Assembly (NCBI GenBank): GCA_001972305.1 | Contig: BDDD01003372.1 | Coordinates: 51,562-115,561, forward strand | DNA: 64,000 nucleotides | Source of the DNA: Cephalotus follicularis | Lineage: Eukaryota > Streptophyta > Magnoliopsida > Oxalidales > Cephalotaceae | Direction: 5' to 3' | Shown: positions 58,695 through 64,000 of the stretch, piece by piece | Layout of the letters: every line of letters starts with the position of its first letter | Position numbering within the stretch: the first letter of the stretch is position 1 | Made by a program: the position numbers and the translations under genes | Notes under the pieces: generated by a model | Told to the model about the DNA's origin: nothing | The model's input: the letters and a program-made list of their open reading frames with translations, nothing else | Databases searched by the model: none

Positions 58695-59962
58695 ATGCAA
58701 AAGAAGGATGACGATGAAGAAAATGAGAAGAAGAAGAAAAAGATTGTAGCCTTGAAGTCATCCCAAACCGAAGACTCCGAGGATGATGATGAGGAGGAGG
58801 AGGAACTTGCATTTATCACCCGGAGATTCAAGAAGTTTCTTGCCAGCAAAAAGAAATTTGGTGGAAGGCCAAACAAGAAATTCCACCAAAAAGGAGAATC
58901 AAGCAAACTTGAAGAAATCATATGCTTCGAGTGCAACAAGCCGGGGCATTACAAAAGCGATTGCCCTCGCCTAAAGAAGAAGAACTTAGTGAAGAAGAAG
59001 AAAAAGGCTATGATTGCAACTTGGGATGATAGCAATGAATCCAGCTCGGAGGAAGACACAAACGAAGAGGTGGCTCAAATAGCCTTGATGGCTCTGGAGG
59101 ATCAAGAAGAAGAAGAAAATGATGAGGTAACATATGACGAACTTGTCTTATTAGTTAAAAATATAGTTATATGATTGCCTCTATGAAGAAAAAGGTTAAG
59201 TCATTAACATATGAAAATGATGAACTAAAATTGGCTAAGGAAGAAACCTCAAATGAAATTGAGGTAGACCTCCTTGAAAATGAAATAGCTTACCTTGTTA
59301 AGGAAAACAAAAATCTCAAGAAAGAGATAGAAGCCTTAAAGAAAACCTTTTCAAAATTCTCTAATAGTAGTGAGAAGCTTGAAAAACTTCTTGGAATGCA
59401 AAGATGCGTATTTGATAAAGCGGGACTAGGATTTGAAGAAATGAACAATGTCAAGCTTTATCAAACATTCTTTGATAGGAAGGAGAAAATCGAAAAGGAA
59501 AAGGTTGATAAGGCCAAGATTAAAAAGAAAACCATGTGTGATTATTGTGGTACAATAGGACACACCTTCTTTACTTGCTTCCATAAGACAAATGCCATGT
59601 CTAGAAAGAACTTGACTAGATCATGCAATTTTTGTGGAAAACGTGGACACACACACTCACAATGTTATCATAGGAAAAATGCCTTGAGTAAGAAAAATAT
59701 CATGTGCACACATTGTGGTAAGTATGGTCATGCATATTCATCATGTTTTCATAGAAGGAACAATGTGCATAAAAGACATGTAATTGTGTCATGCAATGTT
59801 TGTGGTAACAATGGCCATACTCCATCTTCATGTTTTTATAAACAAAATGCATTGCATGACTTGAACTTGTTTAGAACTAAAAGGAGTTGGGTTCTCAAAG
59901 GAACCAATTTGACTAACCCCAAAGGACCCAAAGTTTGTTGGGTACCTCAAACAAAAATTTGA
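58695..59962 (+). pseudogene. Sirevirus gag, C-terminal part
   Basis: The N-terminal gag domain is missing. The first frame (to a TGA at 59172-59174) has acidic and lysine runs and one knuckle (CFECNKPGHYKSDC). A frame change with a 4-base ATGA overlap at 59171-59174 leads into a coiled-coil region (VKSLTYENDELKLAKEE…LVKENKNLKKEIEALKKTF). Then come four more knuckles: CDYCGTIGHTFFTC, CNFCGKRGHTHSQC, CTHCGKYGHAYSSC and CNVCGNNGHTPSSC. The end is GPKVCWVPQTKI and TGA at 59960-59962. Five knuckles and a coiled coil fit Sirevirus gag. Confidence 0.88.
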
Positions 59963-61866
59963 ATTTTGTGCGTATAGGTGTGCTTGAAGGCATTATCCAA
60001 GAAAACACAATGGTACTTGGATAGTGGATGCTCCAAGCATATGACGGGTGACAAGAGTCTCTTCGTCAAATATGAATCAAAAGAAGGAGGAGAAGTAACT
60101 TTCGGAGACAATGCAAAAGGAAAAATCAAAGGTGCTGGCTCCATAGGTAATCTCAAAACTTCTATTCATAATGTATTATTTGTTGATGGACTTAAGCACA
60201 ATCTATTGAGCATAAGTCAATTATGTGACAAGGATTGTAAAGTCGTTTTTGAAAAGGACTTATGCAAGGTAATTGATATAAATAATGGTCAAGTGAAGTT
60301 TATTGGACATAGACATGGAAATGTATATGTAGTAGACATAGATGACTTAGTTAATATTAAATGCTTAGTTTCCATGAATGATGATAGTTGGCTATGGCAT
60401 AGAAGATTAGGTCATGTAGGAATGTCAACCATTTCAAAGCTTTTGAAACATGAACTAATTAAAGGACTTCCTAAGATTAACTTTGAAAAGGACAAAGTTT
60501 GTGATGCATGCCAATATGGTAAACAAACTAGAGCCACTTTTCAAAGTAAGAACATAGTATCCACAACTAGGCCTTTGCAACTTTTACATCTAGATTTATT
60601 TTGACCAATAGATGTTAGAAGCCTAGGAGGAAAATCATATGCCATGGTCATTGTAGATGATTATTCAAAATATACATGGACTATTTTTCTAGCCCACAAA
60701 AGTGAATCTTTTAAAGAATTTTCATATTTTTGTAAAATCATTCAAAATGAAAAGGACACTTCAATTTCTAAAATAAGAAGTGATCATGAAAAAGAGTTTG
60801 AAAATCATTTGTTTGAAAACTTTTGTAATGAAAATGGTTTTATACATGAGTTCTCCACTCCTAGAACACCTCAACAAAATGGGGTTGTTGAAAGGAAAAA
60901 TAGAACTCTACAAGAAATGTGTAGAACACTTTTGAATGAAAATAGTTTACCAAAATACTTTTGGGCTGAAGCTATAAATACTTCATGTTATATCCTTAAT
61001 CGTATATCAATTAGGCCTATTCTCAAAAAGACTTCATATGAGTTATGGAGGGGGAGAAAGCCTAACATTAGTTATTTTCATACCTTCGGATGCAAGTGCT
61101 TTATCCACAATAATGGAAAAGAGTATCTTGGTAAATTAGACTCTAAAGTCGACGAAGGCATATTTCTTGGTTATTCTTCCACTAGTAGGGCTTATAGATG
61201 TTTTAACAAAAGAACTCTATTAGTTGAAGAATCCAGGCATGTTGTTTTTGATGAATCTAACCCTAAACTTCCAAAAGAAGTTAATGTTGATGATTGTGTA
61301 GATTTCATTGAAAATGGTGTTAGCAAGATTAATCTAGATGAAGCAAAAAGGGAGGAGTCCACCGAAGGAGAGACCCCTCAAGAAGACTACCAAGAGGCGC
61401 TTCATGACCAAACCTTGAAGGTGGTAAGAGGACATCCGCATGAAGCCATAATAGGTAACCCTAGATTAGGTGTTTCCACTAGAAGTAACATTAATCATAA
61501 TTATATTGCATTTCTATCACAAATCGAGCCTAAAAATATAAATGAGGCCGAAAAAGACGAAAATTGGATCAATGCCATGCAAGAAGAATTGAACCAATTT
61601 GAAAGGAGTAGAGTATGGAACCTTGTACCTAGACCTAGTAATCAAAATATAATAGGTACAAAATGGGTCTATAGGAATAAGGTAGATGACCAAGGCATTG
61701 TTATTAGAAACAAAGCTAGGTTGGTTGCTAAGGGTTATTCCCAAGAAGAGGGAATAGACTTTGATGAATCGTATGCACCCGTAGCAAGATTAGAATCAAT
61801 TCGCATGTTGCTTGCATATGCATCTTTTAAAGATTTCACTCTTTTTCAAATGGATGTCAAAAGTGC
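59963..61866 (+). pseudogene. Sirevirus pol: protease, integrase, start of RT
   Basis: This is in the same frame as the end of gag, after TGA (59960) and TAG (59975-59977); no ATG start is seen. Protease has WYLDSGCSKHMTGD (intact D-S-G). The pre-integrase domain is LWHRRLGHVGMSTISKLL…CDACQYGKQTRATF. The integrase core starts LLHLDLF, followed by a TGA at 60602-60604 in place of the usual Gly. Next are [26 protein letters not shown] (second Asp present; usual Gly is Glu) and [14 protein letters not shown] (Glu present). RT begins and ends at FQMDVKSA when the frame meets Cassandra-like sequence at 61867. Confidence 0.9.
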
Positions 61867-62450
61867 TTAGTTTATTCACCATCAATTAGGAAAAAATCAT
61901 AAGTCTCACGTGAAAACACAGATGTATGAGGCTGCATGTTCTACGAGGGGAAAAGCGGACAATTTCTCATGCGGTCTAGGATCGAGTTGTTACAATTGGT
62001 ATCAGAGCAAGACCCCCTTTCCAATAGGTGTGGTTTAGAGACGAACCAAGCGGAAGCTGGTGGGCCTCTAATACCTCACTCAATAGTGGGCAAGAAGAGA
62101 TTACTATTCATGAGATGAAGCCGCCTATAGGAGGCAAGGGCTATTCACGAGATGGAGAGTCGCCCTTGTGACAAGAATAAACCGGATCTACCAAAAAGGA
62201 GGACACATGAAAAATGATCTAAAAACCTAATCACATGAGGCGCTTTTTGGTGAATTGATCGAGTAGTTAATAGAAACTGTAAGGTTAAGCGTGCTACTCT
62301 TAGGGCAAAATCAGGATAGGGAGTTTTACCAATCCATCAATTATGACAAAACCGTGAATCTCACATGAAAACGCAAATGTATAGGTGTTGTATATTATGT
62401 GTGGGGCAAAGTGGACAATTTCTCATGTGGTTTAGGATCGAGTTGTTACA
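61867..62450 (+). mobile_element. Second Cassandra-type TRIM, damaged
   Basis: The remainder of a 5' LTR (about 61873-61994, ending GAGTTGTTACA) is followed by a primer site TGGTATCAGAGC (61997-62008), a 58-bp interior with GGAAGCTGGTGGG, and a 3' LTR at 62067-62450 (384 bp). The wording matches the complete copy at 18049-18914. The A-box region GTTAAGCGTGCT is kept at 62284-62295, but the C-box region is degraded (AGGATAGGGAG, then TTTTACC), so Pol III function is doubtful. The 5' LTR is truncated where the Sirevirus pol breaks. Confidence 0.85.
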
Positions 62451-62612
62451 TTTTTAATTTATAAAAATCTCATCATATATTTATTTGAATATCATGATTT
62501 TTTGAATAATCCATTATATTTTTTTTTCATCGATGAACAAATTCCATTATACTTAAATGGTTAATTATGTTAAAATATATTGAAGATTAAAATATATAAT
62601 TTTGATTCTCTT
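62451..62612. other. AT-rich DNA, no gene seen
   Basis: Short AT-rich stretch with TTTTTAATTTATAAAA-type sequence and no frame. Confidence 0.6.
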
Positions 62613-62965
62613 AAGGGAAAAGTATAATTTAGTCCTTGATATTTGGTGTCAGAGACACTTTAGTCTCTCTATTATGACAAATGATACGTTAGTCCCTGAC
62701 TATGAGTATTAACTGAACACATAAGTCCATCCGTTTGTTGACCACTAACAATTCCGTTATGATAAAGGACAAATTAGTCCCTAACGTTTGATAATAAAGA
62801 CACAATAGTCCCTAAATATGAGTGTTGACCGGACACTTTTGTCCTTGCATTTACTTGACTTTTAAACTCTGTTTACTGATAACGACTAACGGGCCATTTG
62901 TCATGATAAAGGAACTAAAGTGTCTCTGACACAAAATATCAAAAACTAAATTATATTTTTCCCTT
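62613..62965. mobile_element. Small inverted-repeat element (MITE-like)
   Basis: About 50-bp imperfect terminal inverted repeats. The left arm starts AAGGGAAAAGTATAATTTAGTCC. The right arm, read in reverse complement, starts AAGGGAAAAATATAATTTAG; both include GTGTCAGAGACACTTTAGT. The interior holds two diverged copies of TAGTCCCTRA…TATGAGTRTTRACYGRACAC. I see no clean target duplication. This 'tagtccct' type of repeat is common in plant genomes; its superfamily is not fixed here. Confidence 0.7.
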
Positions 62966-63231
62966 TTCTTACAAATCAAAAAATATATTATTGATTTTTT
63001 TTAAAATATTTTAGAAAACATATACCTAAAATAATAATTTGTCGTTCATATTACAACAAACCACTTTTGGGAGAACATTAATGTCTCTCAAAATAAAAAA
63101 ATAGTAATTTTATAATTGTATAACTATGATAATAAAAAACATGCTTACATGAATCCAATTTCAGGGAAAAAATAACTTTTATGTATCCAAACATAGCGTG
63201 ATGGTATTTAAAAATCTAATATACCACCCGG

Positions 63232-63405
63232 GATGGAATCAGCTACAAAACTTTGGGGGGGGGCCAAAGAAGAATTTTTAAATAATGGGGGGTCAAAAAA
63301 AATTCTTATATAATTTTTTTTTTAATTTTTTTATAAGAAATTTTTTTAAAAAAAATAAATTAGGGGGGCCAGGGCCCCTATGGGCCCCCTGGATCCGTCT
63401 CTGTA
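63232..63405. repeat. G-run / A-T-run / C-run block
   Basis: Nine Gs followed by CCAAAG, six Gs with a TCAAAAAAAA run, long T and A runs, then AGGGGGGCC, AGGGCCCC, TGGGCCCCCTGGATCC. The end pairs partly with itself (GGGGCC/GGCCCC). It resembles the end of a common plant dispersed repeat; class unknown. Confidence 0.55.
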
Positions 63406-64000
63406 TACCACAACACTAGAGAAATCTTGTTGAAAAAAAGAAATAAAATGAACAAATTTTGACCCCTCTCTCAAAATAGCAAAATAAAATGAAAAGAATA
63501 ATATTTAGTCATTCACGCCCTTTATCATTTATATGATTATTATTTTATAAATTTAACTGTTTAATTTAATGTTTTAGCTATAGAGATTATTATGTATATT
63601 TTGAAGTTAATTAGAAATCTATAAATACATAATAATTCAACGATTATAAATAATTCACCATAAAACTAATATAATTCTAAATAAGAAAAATATACAATTG
63701 ATTTAAAGATTTAGATGAAAATATTAAAATTTATAAAATATTCAAAAAAAAAAAATTTGTTAAATGAGTCCACAAATAATGCTCAAATGAAAATAGGAGA
63801 AATTCTTATATATATTCGTAGACACTCTTCATTATCATTATGATATTTATTAATATTATCTGCGTCTCTAGGTTTTACTTGTACCATTCTCGTACGGACA
63901 GTGCACAGCACCAACCCAATCCCATCGCTTCCTCCCTCCCTCTTTGTCGTTCACTGTCACCCCTCCCTTCCAAGGTACAACCTGTACTTACACCATATGT
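63406..64000. other. AT-rich tail ending in pyrimidine-rich DNA, no gene seen
   Basis: No frame of note. The last ~120 bp rise in GC and become C/T-rich (CGCTTCCTCCCTCCCTC, CACCCCTCCCTTCC), which would suit the 5' untranslated region or promoter of a host gene starting to the right of the window. That is only a possibility. Confidence 0.4.

Larger units (their letters stand above)
52383..61866 (+). mobile_element. Sirevirus-type Ty1/copia locus, rearranged
   Basis: The order is LTR (52383-53258), 3' part of pol, env-like ORF, polypurine tracts, LTR (57818-58693), 3' part of gag, 5' two thirds of pol, break at 61866. Sirevirus features are the LTR start TGTTGACATTT after ATCATCAAAAAGGGGCAGATTG, a gag with a series of CCHC knuckles, an env-like ORF after pol, and pol wording ([40 protein letters not shown]). 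Each LTR is followed by a deletion of the expected sequence, at the identical LTR position. The overlapping pol copies (53261-54215, 60912-61866) differ at one base, so the locus is very young or partly an assembly product. Confidence 0.85.

Overview
This window is plant nuclear DNA, probably from an AT-rich dicot. It is almost entirely a pile of nested LTR retrotransposons. The plant assignment rests on a Tekay-type chromovirus, a Sirevirus with several CCHC knuckles and an env-like ORF, 5S-bearing Cassandra TRIM elements, and primer sites matching plant initiator tRNA-Met. I see no convincing host gene, tRNA, rRNA or CRISPR array. All coding regions are retroelement gag/pol (plus one env-like ORF), and nearly all are broken by stops, frameshifts or later insertions.

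Layout. Position 1-1034 is an LTR (family 'L') inserted in G1, a minus-strand Ty3/gypsy Tekay-type element (1035-10083; 5' LTR 7830-10083, gag, pol). G1 is also split by a 3.0-kb solo LTR (3576-6562). G1 sits in a gypsy LTR fragment (10084-10783 and 22115-22441) that also holds C1, a minus-strand Ty1/copia element (10784-22114, target duplication ATGGG). C1 carries a complete Cassandra TRIM (18049-18914) in its leader. The flanks 22442-22786 and 51240-52382 are two halves of an older minus-strand gypsy pol (G2). G2 is split by C2, a plus-strand copia element of 28.5 kb (22787-51239, target duplication CTGGA).

C2 is a container. Its gag is split by copia element C3 (27320-38606), which itself holds a second L-family LTR (33924-35054). 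Its integrase/RT junction is split by a 232-bp insertion (40673-40904) and a gypsy solo LTR (40936-43761). Its RNase H is split by a copia solo LTR (44803-49062), which contains a gypsy solo LTR of the G1 family (46468-48945). Target-site duplications support most of these steps.

From 52383 to 61866 lies a rearranged, apparently young Sirevirus with two 876-bp LTR copies, an env-like ORF, partial gag and two overlapping partial copies of pol. It runs into a second, damaged Cassandra (61867-62450). The last 1.5 kb is AT-rich and holds a small inverted-repeat element and a G/C-run block; the final 120 bp are pyrimidine-rich.

The most unusual pattern crosses families. Arrays of short palindromic words centred on TCGA (AAGCGTCGACGCTT, GACATCGATGTC, CAGTCGACTG and variants) recur in non-coding parts of gypsy, copia, Sirevirus and L-family elements whose other sequence looks unrelated. 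I found no new gene system. The findings worth following are this shared palindrome theme, the odd Sirevirus rearrangement with one-directional base differences, and the 5S-bearing TRIMs.
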